DNA of 62,000 bases from Glandiceps talaboti (lineage: Eukaryota; Hemichordata; Enteropneusta; Spengelidae): positions 10,136,879 to 10,198,878 of the forward strand of contig NC_135551.1 of NCBI RefSeq assembly GCF_964340395.1. Direction: 5' to 3'. Both the position numbers and the translations under genes were made by a program. Positions within the stretch are counted from its first letter, which is position 1. The number at the start of each line of letters is the position of its first letter. Below the pieces are notes generated by a model that was not told the DNA's origin, ran no database searches, and saw nothing but the letters and a program-made list of their open reading frames with translations. Positions 23,783-35,544 of this stretch are shown one piece after another.

Positions 23783-24768
23783 CTGCCATTCAATGCACCA
23801 ATACAAACATCTCAATCTTACCTGCCATTCAATGCACCAATACAAACACGTCTTACCTGCCATTCAATGCACCAATACAAACATCTCAGTCTTACCTGCC
23901 ATTCAATGCACCAATATAAACATGTCTTACCTGCCATTCAATGCACCAATACAAACATCTCAGTCTTACCTGCCATTCAATGCACCAATATAAACATCTC
24001 AGTCTTACCTGCCATTCAATGCACCAATACAAACATGTCTTACCTGCCATTCAATGCACCAATATAAACATCTCAGTCTTACCTGCCATTCAATGCACCA
24101 ATACAAACATGTCTTACCTGCCATTCAATGCACCAATACAAACATCTCAGTCTTACCTGCCATTCAATGCACCAATACAAACATCTCAGTCTTACCTGCC
24201 ATTCAATGCACCAATACAAACATCTCAGTCTTACCTGCCATTCAATGCACCAATACAAACATGTCTTACCTGCCATTCAATGCACCAATACAAACATCTC
24301 AGTCTTACCTGCCATTCAATGCACCAATACAAATATCTCAATCTTACCTGCCATTCAATGCACCAATACAAACATGTCTTACCTGCCATTCAATGCACCA
24401 ATATAAACATCTCAGTCTTACCTGCCATTCAATGCACCAATACAAACATCTCAGTCTTACCTGCCATTCAATGCACCAATACAAACATCTCAGTCTTACC
24501 TGCCATTCAATGCACCAATACAAACATCTCAGTCTTACCTGCCATTCAATGCACCAATACAAACATCTCAGTCTTACCTGCCATTCAATGCACCAATATA
24601 AACATCTCAGTCTTACCTGCCATTCAATGCACCAATACAAATATCTCAGTCTTACCTGCCATTCAATGCACCAATACAAATATCTCAATCTTACCTGCCA
24701 TTCAATGCACCAATACAAACATGTCTTACCTGCCATTCAATGCACCAATATAAACATCTCAGTCTTAC
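23783..24768 (-). repeat. Tandem array of 26 duplicated 5' splice sites (39/35-bp unit)
   Basis: In gene orientation each unit reads GTAAGACTGAGATG, then TTTGTATTGGTGC, then ATTGAATGGCAG, and is joined to the next GTAAG. This is the last 28 or so bases of the adjacent exon (encoding CIGALNG) together with its donor. Counting the exon itself there are 27 copies. The spacing sums exactly to 19 units of 39 bp and 7 of 35 bp (TGAG deleted, ACATGTT form). All but the most distal unit keep CAG|GTAAGA; the distal one has CAG|GTAGAA. Base changes between units are very few (TATATTGG for TGTATTGG, TTGAG for CTGAG), indicating young or homogenised copies. In the exon frame the first bases past the true junction read AGG-TAA, so use of any distal donor would add a stop codon at once. 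Confidence 0.97.
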
Positions 24769-24848
24769 CTGCCATTCAATGCACCAATACAAACATCAGC
24801 TTCTTCCGCTTCCTTGAATTTGACTGAAGCCACACCATCAGGATGTCT
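24769..24848 (-). CDS. HTATSF1: Tat-SF1-like splicing factor, 80-bp UHM exon
   Basis: Acceptor TTATCACTCAG, donor GGCAG|GTAAGA. Encodes RHPDGVASVKFKEAEEAD followed by VCIGALNG, then two bases of the split Arg codon. This is the UHM segment with the RNP1-like strand (GVASVKF) and the helix leading to the R-W-F loop, and it aligns without gaps to human Tat-SF1. Upstream phase is 0 (previous exon ends GAT), downstream phase is 2. The exon's own donor is the first of 27 nearly identical donors, so its 3' boundary cannot be read from the splice signal alone; the choice here rests on protein homology and on the in-frame TAA immediately past it. Confidence 0.93.
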
Positions 24849-25014
24849 CTGAGTGATAACAAACAAATGGGAATTATTTGATATTTGTTTACTTTTTATA
24901 CAGGAACTTGAACACTGACATATAACAGTCCAAATTGATGATTTTGTATTTTTTAATGACAGATGTTTAAACTAAGACCAATGGCATCAGAATCAACCAT
25001 AAATAAATGGCAGG

Positions 25015-27765
25015 AAGATTTTGATTGGTTTATGAGGACAGGTTGACATCAATAATGGCAATGGGTGAATTTGATTGGTTTATGAGAGGACAGGTTGACA
25101 TCACTGTCATCAGTAATGGCAATGGGTGAATTTGATTGGTTTATGAGAGGACAGGCTGACATTAGTAATGGCAATGGGTGAATTTGATTGGTTTATGAGA
25201 AGACAGGCTGACATCAATAATGACAATGGGTGATTTTGATTGGTTTATGAGAGGACAGGCTGACATTAGTAATAGCAATGGGTGAATTTGATTGGTTTAT
25301 GAGAGGACAGGCTGACATTAGTAATAGCAATGGGTGAATTTGATTGGTTTATGAGAGGACAGGCTGACATTAGTAATAGCAATGGGTGAATTTGATTGGT
25401 TTATGAGAGGACAGGCTGACATTAGTAATAGCAATGGGTGAATTTGATTGGTTTATGAGAGGACAGGCTGACATTAGTAATAGCAATGGGTGAATTTGAT
25501 TGGTTTATGAGAGGACAGGCTGACATTAGTAATGACAATGGGTGAATTTGATTGGTTTATGAGAGGACAGGCTGACATTAGTAATGACAATGGGTGAATT
25601 TGATTGGTTTATGAGAGGACAGGCTGACATTAGTAATAGCAATGGGTGAATTTGATTGGTTTATGAGAGGACAGGCTGACATTAGTAATGACAATGGGTG
25701 AATTTGATTGGTTTATGAGAGGACAGGCTGACATTAGTAATGACAATGGGTGAATTTGATTGGTTTATGAGAGGACAGGCTGACATTAGTAATGACAATG
25801 GGTGAATTTGATTGGTTTATGAGAGGACAGGCTGACATTAGTAATAGCAATGGGTGAATTTGATTGGTTTATGAGAGGACAGGCTGACATTAGTAATGAC
25901 AATGGGTGAATTTGATTGGTTTATGAGAGGACAGGCTGACATTAGTAATGACAATGGGTGAATTTGATTGGTTTATGAGAGGACAGGCTGACATTAGTAA
26001 TGACAATGGGTGAATTTGATTGGTTTATGAGAGGACAGGCTGACATTAGTAATAGCAATGGGTGAATTTGATTGGTTTATGAGAGGACAGGCTGACATTA
26101 GTAATAGCAATGGGTGAATTTGATTGGTTTATGAGAGGACAGGCTGACATTAGTAATAGCAATGGGTGAATTTGATTGGTTTATGAGAGGACAGGCTGAC
26201 ATTAGTAATGACAATGGGTGAATTTGATTGGTTTATGAGAGGACAGGCTGACATTAGTAATGGCAATGGGTGAATTTGATTGGTTTATGAGAGGACAGGC
26301 TGACATTAGTAATAGCAATGGGTGAATTTGATTGGTTTATGAGAGGACAGGCTGACATTAGTAATGACAATGGGTGAATTTGATTGGTTTATGAGAGGAC
26401 AGGCTGACATTAGTAATGACAATGGGTGAATTTGATTGGTTTATGAGAGGACAGGCTGACATTAGTAATAGCAATGGGTGAATTTGATTGGTTTATGAGA
26501 GGACAGGCTGACATTAGTAATAGCAATGGGTGAATTTGATTGGTTTATGAGAGGACAGGCTGACATTAGTAATAGCAATGGGTGAATTTGATTGGTTTAT
26601 GAGAGGACAGGCTGACATTAGTAATGGCAATGGGTGAATTTGATTGGTTTATGAGAGGACAGGCTGACATTAGTAATAGCAATGGGTGAATTTGATTGGT
26701 TTATGAGAGGACAGGCTGACATTAGTAATAGCAATGGGTGAATTTGATTGGTTTATGAGAGGACAGGCTGACATTAGTAATAGCAATGGGTGAATTTGAT
26801 TGGTTTATGAGAGGACAGGCTGACATTAGTAATAGCAATGGGTGAATTTGATTGGTTTATGAGAGGACAGGCTGACATTAGTAATGACAATGGGTGAATT
26901 TGATTGGTTTATGAGAGGACAGGCTGACATTAGTAATGACAATGGGTGAATTTGATTGGTTTATGAGAGGACAGGCTGACATTAGTAATGACAATGGGTG
27001 AATTTGATTGGTTTATGAGAAGACAGGCTGACATCAGTAATGACAATGGGTGAATTTGATTGGTTTATGAGGACAGGTTGACATCAGTAATGGCAATGGG
27101 TGAATTTGATTGGTTTATGGGGACAGGCTGACATTAGTAATAGCAATGGGTGAATTTGATTGGTTTATGAGAGGACAGGCTGACATTAGTAATAGCAATG
27201 GGTGAATTTGATTGGTTTATGAGAGGACAGGCTGACATTAGTAATAGCAATGGGTGAATTTGATTGGTTTATGAGAGGACAGGCTGACATTAGTAATGAC
27301 AATGGGTGAATTTGATTGGTTTATGAGAAGACAGGCTGACATCAGTAATGACAATGGGTGAATTTGATTGGTTTATGAGGACAGGTTGACATCAGTAATG
27401 GCAATGGGTGGATTTGATTGGTTTATGGGGACAGGCTGACATCAATAATGGCAATGGGTGAATTTGATTGGTTTATGAGGACAGGTTGACATCAGTAATG
27501 GCAATGGGTGAATTTGATTGGTTTATGGGGACAGGTTGACATCAATAATGGCAATGGGTGAATTTGATTGGTTTATGGGGACAGGCTGACATCAATAATG
27601 GCAATGGGTGAATTTGATTGGTTTATGAGGACAGGTTGACATCAGTAATAGCAATGGGTGAATTTGATTGGTTTATGGGGACAGGCTGACATTAGTAATA
27701 GCAATGGGTGAATTTGATTGGTTTATGAGCGGACAGGCTGACATCAGTAATGACAATGGGTCATT
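25015..27765. repeat. 52-bp minisatellite, about 53 units
   Basis: The plus-strand unit is GATTGGTTTATGAGAGGACA, GGCTGACATTAGTAAT, then AGCAATGGGTGAATTT. Two main variants (TAGCAAT and GACAAT) are interleaved, with shorter GAGGACAGG and GGGGACAGG forms concentrated at both ends, especially 27000-27765. In gene orientation every central unit contains ATTACTAATGTCAG, a branch-site-like TACTAAT followed by AG. The array fills most of the 3.2-kb intron between the exons at 28040 and 24848. The homogeneous middle with degenerate edges is the usual pattern of an actively homogenised satellite. Confidence 0.97.
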
Positions 27766-28039
27766 TTATTTATTTTTTTTGAGAAGATGGATAGCAACTA
27801 AACTATGAGATAAACGTTTCAGTGGCTTTTGCGGACAGATGGCAACAAAACATGAAAAAACAAAAACATGAACAGTTTATTGATATGACAGCCAACCAGT
27901 CACCTACAATCTTACCTAACTGAACTAATGTTATACTAGACACCTTTTCTTTAATTTGATTAAACAGTGCACGGAAATTGCAATAACCTAAGGACAATGT
28001 CAAAGTTCAAGGGTCATATGAGGTCGCTGACATACTTAC

Positions 28040-28129
28040 ATCAAATATCATGACCTTTTTGACTTCTCCAAATTTTCCACATTCTGCTTTCAAATCATCT
28101 ATGATTTCATTTATAGCCATGGGATCTTC
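28040..28129 (-). CDS. HTATSF1: Tat-SF1-like splicing factor, 90-bp exon (start of UHM)
   Basis: Acceptor ATATTTCACAG, donor GAT|GTAAGTATG, both strong. Thirty codons, phase 0 at both ends: EDPMAINEIIDDLKAECGKF then GEVKKVMIFD. This is the first helix and second strand of the second RRM (UHM) of Tat-SF1; the human protein has D-D-P-L-V-L-N-E-I at the same place. The preceding exon lies 31 kb away, yet phases and protein alignment agree. An acidic first helix is characteristic of UHMs rather than RNA-binding RRMs. Confidence 0.95.
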
Positions 28130-28928
28130 CTGTGAAATATAAACATAATCGTACACATAATTACACAAAGTGTCAGGAAGATGACAATAAAACCACAAAA
28201 TGTAACAAAATTCAATATTTTCATATAATATATATATACCCAACATTCGTATAGAGTTGTACAAAGTTGAATCAGTTAAACTTTGTAGAGAAAGCATAAA
28301 GTTTTGTTTGTTTTCAGGAATTTGACAAAACATGTAGCATTGATAATTTGGGAGGGGGGGGATGGGGATATAGAATCATCTCAGGTAAAAGAGCGACTTT
28401 GAGATTTGATGTACGGATAACACTACATTAACTAGACATGCCAACACGTTGCAATCGTTATAACTGCTATAATTCAATAATGACTATTTGAGTACCTAAT
28501 TTAGAATATTAAATTATGATTTACTTCAGTAGAGGACCACAGGCCATCCATCATTCAAAGAATGTGATATTTTTTACATGACAGTATTGGACATAAAGTT
28601 AATATGTCCAATAAATAAATAAATGTAATAAAAGAAATGAAAATATTTATAGGTGTTGGGTTCGTTCATACCTGGACAAAATTCTCTTTTGGTTTAAAAG
28701 ACTTAAATATAAAAATTGCAAGATGATGTATATGGTGAGGGTTTGTGGTAGAAACATGAGAAATACAATTTTCTTTGGTTGGAAGAATATGAAATTGTTC
28801 TGGAATATAGCAAACGTTGTAAATTTCATATAATTGGCATATCAAAAGAGAGTGGTACCCATCTTCTTTAAATGAAATTGAAAAAAACTTTAGAAATTTT
28901 ATGGAAAATTAAAAGTTTATGTTATAGT

Positions 28929-29235
28929 GGCCATAATGGATGAGGATTGGGTATTTATTTTGGATTTTTTAATTTATAAAACAATTTTATCATCATGGCT
29001 TTCTACTTGAAAAATCAATGTGAAACAACATAATGCCAAGTCCTTGTTTGTAACTCAATAAATTGCTAAAGATTACTAAATGTGCACGTACAATAACAAA
29101 CTTTTTACACACATTTTTTATAGCTTTTTTACAATGTACTGAGACACACACAGAGACTTGGTCTATGTTTTTTCACATTGATTTCTCAAGTAGGAAGCCA
29201 TGATAAAATTGTTTTATATATTAAAAAATCCTCTT
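28929..29235. mobile_element. Family A palindromic MITE, copy 3
   Basis: Left end TGGCCATAATGGATGAGGAT, arms with TTATAAAACAATTTTATCAT and AGTAGGAAGCCATGATAAAA. The right terminal 25 bp present in the copy at 36813 is missing or diverged. Inside the large intron. Confidence 0.8.
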
Positions 29236-29875
29236 TCCATAATTTAACAAGTAACTGATTGACATCTGTAGAAGTGGGAGTGTGTAACCCAAACGTAGGA
29301 AATCCTCTTCATACAATGTACTGGATTATTAGCGAGGTGCTTGGGGCATAAAATTTGTTCCAGGAGACAAACTCACCCAACAGACAAAACACAAATTGAT
29401 ACAAGCAGCTTGATGGCATATACTTGTAGTGTCTCTAAAGTTAACAGTCTCCTGTCACTTCGACCTCTGAATAGCCATGCTATGACCTCTGACCTGTCTA
29501 CTCTATCCATAGTGCGACCTTTGACCTCCTTTACACTAAAAGGTGAATTTTTGTCGAGGGGGCATACTTTTGTGTTGGGTTTCAATGGAAGTTGTAACAG
29601 GAAGTGGTCTATTTTGAGAAAGTTGGATGGCTTGGGGGGAGAAATGTAATGATACTAAACCATAAACGAAGTGATGTTGTAATGCTAAAATACACTTCTA
29701 GGTTCAATCAAAATGACTTAACTTACATACTGACATATTTGAACATGATGCTTAGTATTTAAGATTCACATAAAAATAAATGATCACTGATTTCCAAATG
29801 TCTAAATAAATTGTGTATATTAGGCTTTCTAGCTGTGATTTTCTCATTGGCACATAATTTCAGGTTAAGCAGGGT

Positions 29876-30440
29876 GGGGGGGGGGGGGGGGAGGGGCGAG
29901 GGAGGGGTTGAGGGTAGTAAAATAACAGCATGGTTATTTTTGTTGGAAAGGTTCTCAATGATTTGAATAGGGTTGAGGAGATTTAGGGACAAGAGGTGGT
30001 GCAGAGAGGGCAGACAGAGAGAAAGATGGCGTTTGAGGGGAGCGGAGAAGGTAGGGGGATGTCTGGGGATGTGAGGAATTGAGGGTGGGCTGGGGTGATT
30101 ACAGATGAGAGGGAAAGATGATGACTGGGTTGCCATGAGGGGAGTTGAGGGAGGGCTATACATGGGGAGAGCTGGGACGATGATAGTTGAGAGGAGTACT
30201 CGAAGGTTGGGTTGCCATGAGGGGAGTTGCTAGGGCTACATTTGTACATGGTGGGGGGAGGGCTGGGATGAGAGTTGGCAGGGCTAGATAAGGGTTGGGT
30301 TGCTATGAGGGAAGTTGAGGGAGGACATGGAGAGGTTTTTTCGAAAGAGGGGTGCAGAGTTGACGGAGGAATTGTGAGGCAGGATGGAGCTGAAAGGAGT
30401 TGAAGAAGGGATAACTTAGGAGGGGAGAGTGACATCATAT
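29876..30440. repeat. G-rich strand-asymmetric block with 16-base G run and tandem repeat
   Basis: A run of 16 G at 29876-29891 leads into about 550 bp in which the plus strand is purine-rich. From about 30125 to 30330 three units of roughly 85 bp carry GGGTTGCCATGAGGGGAGTT and GAGGGAGGGCT. The Pro/Ser-rich minus-strand open frames across it reflect this composition and not a gene. On the transcribed strand the intron RNA would be pyrimidine-rich here. Confidence 0.75.
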
Positions 30441-30564
30441 CAAACTAAATCAAAGTTGGATTGGGTAAACTTCTTTTGAACATTTAGCAAGACAGGAGTT
30501 TGATATGTCTATGGCAAAAACATTGTTAGGAGAAGAGTAAACTCTTGCTTCATTGAGTATTTAT

Positions 30565-30685
30565 ACCAAGCCACGCTGTCCCCTGGTACCATCCGAGTTT
30601 AAACTACTACTGTGTAGAGAGACAAACAAGTCATGCTATCCCCTGGTACCGTCAGAGTTAAACTACTAACTGCATAGAGAGACAA
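30565..30685 (+). repeat. Two-copy tandem repeat of about 70 bp
   Basis: TCCCCTGGTACC, then GAGTTTAAACTACTA or GAGTTAAACTACTA, then TAGAGAGACAAA, present twice in direct succession. Confidence 0.75.
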
Positions 30686-31649
30686 AGAGTCAACAAATCA
30701 ATATAGACTAGGTAGAACTATGACAAGAATGTGTCATTGCCACCTCACTTTCTGTGACACAAGTTGTAACATCTATCATATTTGTCAAGTGCTCTCCAAA
30801 GACATTGTTGCTTTTTCGAAAATATTAAAAGTTGATGGTGTGAGCTGAAATTTTTTTTGAATGCTAACTTTTGTAGAGTATCAAACCATCAAGAAAGTGA
30901 TTTGGTTGAGACAAGGTCTGCTTCTCAATCAAAAGTGGAAGAGAATTTGTCTATGCAAATTTGTCTATGTGAGAATGAGATTTGAATTTTTGTATGAAGG
31001 AAAGTGTTTAAAAATGATATTTTGTACATGTTGCGAGTTATTTTTACGGTCGTTACGATATCTCGTATGAAGATGTGCGATTCTGTTACAAAATGCGATA
31101 ATTTCTTTCTTTCATGCAACATCGTGGAATACCCAACCATGAAAAAATATAAAAATCTTGTATAACATTGTGCATATATATTTTTTTTTTATTGAAAGTT
31201 AGTCTGATGGCAGTCAAGTCATTTTATTTGATGGTGTATCATTTTGTTGCAAAATACAATTTTTTTTTTTGCTGTATTTGATCAAATAAGTTTCTAAGCT
31301 TTGAATACTTGTGAAGTGTCAGAATACCGTGGCTTGTGTATCAAAACAAATATTTGTATAGAGAACAACCACAGGCCAGGACCCCTTAATTCAGACCCAT
31401 CGATATATTTGGCAGAAAACCTGAAGAGTCAAAATTCCTCATCGGATCTGTCTACATTTTTCTCAGCACCCTGCCACTTGCATTTTGGCCTAAAAAACAC
31501 ACACACTCTACAATTCATTATGCTGAAAGTGAGACTTAAGCAATTGCTGTGTAAACAGCTCTAGTAAACAGCTTTAAAATTGGCAGCTTAGAGCTGAACA
31601 AAAAGTTAAACAAGCTATGAAAACAGATAGTCAATGCTAGGCATATAAC

Positions 31650-32060
31650 GGCTGTAACTTTTATTCAATGGATTGAAATGGTCTGCCCGAACAAACACCC
31701 CCATCACGTCTATTGAGAGGTGGCCAAAGCGGGAGTGTACACTTAGACCAGCGTAAGTACCACAAAATATGTCGAACAACACACCAACAAAGAGCTTGTA
31801 TTGTTGTTAGACGGGCAATGGATTATTTGACAAGCGTCTGATGTGATGTTCGTATGGCTGACAAACAACAGCGTGTCCAATGTAGGTAAAAACATCAAAT
31901 GGTCGTTTAACAATAGGGATAACTTGATAGTGGTGAAGGCACATTGTGACTACACAATACGGGCAGCTACACCTTTGCAAGGAGGGCTCCATGGCCCATT
32001 AAGAGATACAATTAGACTCAACAAATAACTTGAATACCGACCATTGTGCAGGTGCACTGG
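31650..32060. other. Compositionally complex block, candidate conserved non-coding element
   Basis: About 400 bp without simple repeats, with higher GC and more varied sequence than its surroundings. No splice-bounded open frame resembles a protein. It could be regulatory or a single-copy remnant. Conservation cannot be judged from one sequence. Confidence 0.25.
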
Positions 32061-32584
32061 GGCCAAACATGGAGTTAACTTTGCCTTGTAAACAAGCACT
32101 ATGATTCTGTAGTGTGTTTTCAACTGCCTTTTGTTACTCTCAGGTTAGGAGACTCTCACCCTTGGGTGGTCTGCCCATCTCTGTCACAGCATCAGAGTCT
32201 ACATCACTGTACATGTACCCGCTAGACTTGGTGCCGAGATCTCCCGGACTAAATACTCAAAAAAAAAAAAAAGTTGTTCTACTATGTATGTTCCTACAGA
32301 CAGTGCTATGTCAAGACAACCATCTGATGACATGCTGCTTGCAAAATAACAGCTCAGAGGCGATTTCAACCACTTTAAACTACTACAAACTGTGTATTTT
32401 AGCAGAAAACAAACTCCACTCACACTGTACAAATATTGCATCGCAAAAAATAAACTTAGCTAATTGCAATACAAAGGTAAAAGAGCCATGGTACATTCCT
32501 TACATGTATTGTGACTACATACAATAGTTCAAGTCAATTAACCTGAATTTTATGAGCTAAAACATAACAATGTTACTCTTTACC

Positions 32585-32660
32585 AGGGCTCGAAATAATG
32601 ATACACAATTTTCTTGTCCATTGGAAATTAAAAAACACTTGTCCAAATCAGAAAGTAGTT
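32585..32660 (+). mobile_element. Possible 5' end of a hAT-like element
   Basis: CAGGGCTCGAAATAATGA at 32585 resembles the CAGGG-starting termini of many hAT elements in aquatic animals. No matching inverted end was found downstream, so only one end is supported and the call is weak. Confidence 0.25.
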
Positions 32661-34104
32661 GTCCACAAACTGACTATTTTTTTTGTAAATTTTATTGAGG
32701 ATGTCCTTTACTTTTGACCAGTTTGTGCCACCAAGCAAGTTACAGTATCATAACCCAACTTCTAGTTTAAGTAAACTCAGGAAATCTGAGCTGAGTAATC
32801 ATTCGTATGCTTCCATTTATATGTTCACATATAACTTTGAAAGTTTCTGCAGGTACAGGAAAGTTTTATTTATATTAGAATGAGTGAGTCAAGGTTTTAA
32901 AATTGAAAAGACAAGAAATTCTACTTGTCCATTCCCTATTACTTTCAACATCACCTGCTGAGTGAAAGCATGACTCAATAACGCCTGTCGCTGTTATTTG
33001 TACACAATATTTCATGTGTGTTTGCTCTGTTGGTGCCCGTTTTTTATTGTGTACATGTAATTCATAACGAAAAAATGTTGTGTGAGATGGAGAAACTTTG
33101 AAACTCTATATTCTTTCTAGTTTGGTAGTAAAATATACTGCAAACATAAACATTTTTCGCCAAAGACTTATTTCCGCTAATTTCGCTGGAAAACAAAAAA
33201 CACACAAAAAAGTAGTGACTAAAATATCTTCTTGCACATGAACACAATGTACCAGTCTGGTAATTAGAGAAAAATTGGTCTTTGAGAATTTGCTGAAGAC
33301 TGTAAAATCACAATATTTTGTAGTAGTGAAAATATCTAAGTTTATTTACAGTTGTAATATATGTATGTAAACTTCAAAGTGTGAGGATTACATTTACTAG
33401 TACGTTCAAAATTCATTTTTGTTTTAAAAATCCAAATTCTTTGATCCTGACGGACAAGGAATTCAAAGCTAGAATTCAATCAACCTTTTTAATAATCTTG
33501 AGTATCTTTCATTGGAAACCAACAAACTGTTAACATGACAAGGAGGAAAGCCATAAATATGACAATTCCATTGAGGACGACATATAAATCTGGGTATTCA
33601 GTTGCCATGGTAACATGTATAAAGCCATAAACACAATATATCTCAATTGATCAATATGAGAATTTAGACAGAAACAATTCAATGGATGGGTCATTAATTA
33701 TCAGTCACAACATATTAATTTCTGTACCATTTCAGTTGACCTTTGAATGGAAGAACATTACGTTTCCATGGAAACTAGTACTATTCTGACAATCAAATGA
33801 TGTATATTCCAATGCAAGTAAAGAAATTACATCAAATTTTTTCATTAAATTAGTCAACATACCCCCAGTACTGAAAAATTTAAAAAAAAAAAAATTCCTG
33901 CATGAGAAATGGAAATAATTATCACCACTCTAAAGGAAAACAAGTGTTCAAATTTTTCTCACCAGGTCTACATAATATACTTTTTATAGGTACCCATATT
34001 CTTGTGTAGGAACCCACGGTTTGAACCAACATTTGTAGAGGCTATTCTAAATCACAACCTACTCTTGATAAGTAAACATAATCCTGATGTGAGTCGAGGA
34101 TAAA

Positions 34105-34620
34105 TCTCTTTCCAATCATCATGAAATATACGGCAATCTGATGATTTCCCCCCTCTGTTGATTTTAACTGAGATTTGAGAATTTGTTGATAGTTTGCTTC
34201 AATTAAAAGTAAGTAAAAGTTTAAAACTTTCTACTTTCTGAAATGTATTCTACATAGTTACAGAAATAAAGAAAGTGAAAAACGAGACAAAAGAAACTAT
34301 CCAGCTTAGGTTCCCATCATCATGAAATTTACACAAATCTGGCGATATTTTTTCATTGGTTTTTATAACTGAAATTGAGAAATTCAATGGGTTTGAGTTT
34401 TTGAATAATGTAAGAGTAAAGATTTAGAAATGTTATTTCGGGGGTGGGGGTGGGGTGCTCAATGTATAGCAACTAGACTAAGGTACATTGTACATAAGGA
34501 AATAATTGTATGAGTAAAAATACACAAGAAGCAGCTTTGATTCCCATCATCATCAAAAAAACTTGGGAAATCCGAGCCACTACAGGTGGTTATAAGTTAT
34601 AAAACTGAGCACAAGGTAAT
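34105..34620 (+). repeat. Three diverged units of about 210 bp
   Basis: Blocks TCATCATGAAAT, CAATCTG or AAATCTGG, and a TTTTAACTGAGATTTGAGAA-type motif recur near 34115, 34315 and 34545 in the same order. Too diverged to define edges. Confidence 0.5.
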
Positions 34621-35544
34621 TAACAGGCAACACTTGATTTCAACAAGACCCTTGACATACTTCTTGACTACAAGCCATTGTCAGTACTCTAGGCTTTGGT
34701 TATGTATAGTATAGTATAAAGGGCAACAGTTTAACTGCAAATGGACTGACGGGCTCCTTCCTAATACAAATTGCCTCTGAAGTGGCACACATCCTTTTTG
34801 TGGCATTTGAGTGATGTTTAGAGAGGGAATTGAACTAGCAGACGTGCTCTTAACAGCGTACTACTTATTTGGCTTAATGATGTTATCTGTACTTCTAGTA
34901 TTTCCAACTTCAACAAAAAAGCTGTTCTTACCTTTCATAAAAGTTTGCCCTAAACAGAGAAAAACTGACTTTAGCTTTCATAAAAGTGCTTTCACACAAA
35001 AACAAACATGCTGTGAAAACAGTGGAAAAGGAGAAATTACTGTGAAAAGAAAACATTAAGTTTCCTATGGAAAGCTGCACTATTTTTTATGGTTACACAT
35101 TATAGTGTTTGTAAATGCCTTCAGAAAGGAAAAGATTTCCCGCCAAAATATTACAGACACAAATTTTAGGTTTTTTTGTAATTTTTTCTAATTTTCTTCC
35201 CAATTTTAGAGCAAAATAAATGAAAACACATTTTAAAATGAAATTCAGTCAAAAGTTCTGCAGAAAAATGACAAAATTTACGCGAATTTTCCCAAAAAGT
35301 GATATTTGTTGGCCAGGTGGCAATGAAAGGTTTTCGGTCTAGCATTTAAGTCTGCTCCAGTATGGATTAGTCACGTTGGTTTATTTCTCATCACAGGTAC
35401 AACACATTCCACACATCTTTGTCAGATTATTAAATCTCTATAGAAGGGGATCAAATAAAACAATCAAACAGGAATTTCTCCAGACTCTTAATTCTCTAAA
35501 AATGGACGTGTGTCCATCACAAGTTTTGTGGTCAGACCCCAGTC

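Noticed and set aside
24079-24736. Minus-strand open frames with repeated CLYWCIEWQVRL
   Set aside because: Wrong frame relative to the Tat-SF1 exon. In the exon frame every unit has TAA directly after the donor G.
23783-24768. CRISPR-like array (regular direct repeats)
   Set aside because: There are no unique spacers, the whole unit is repeated, and the context is a eukaryotic intron.
23725-24827. Long plus-strand open frames (up to 270 codons) encoding repeats of CHSMHQYKHLSLT
   Set aside because: They are antisense read-through of the duplicated splice-donor array; the unit lacks stops in those frames. The array is explained by the minus-strand exon end.
29759-30438. Pro/Ser-rich minus-strand open frames of 134 and 151 codons
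   Set aside because: Product of a G-rich strand-asymmetric repeat block; no domain, no splice context.
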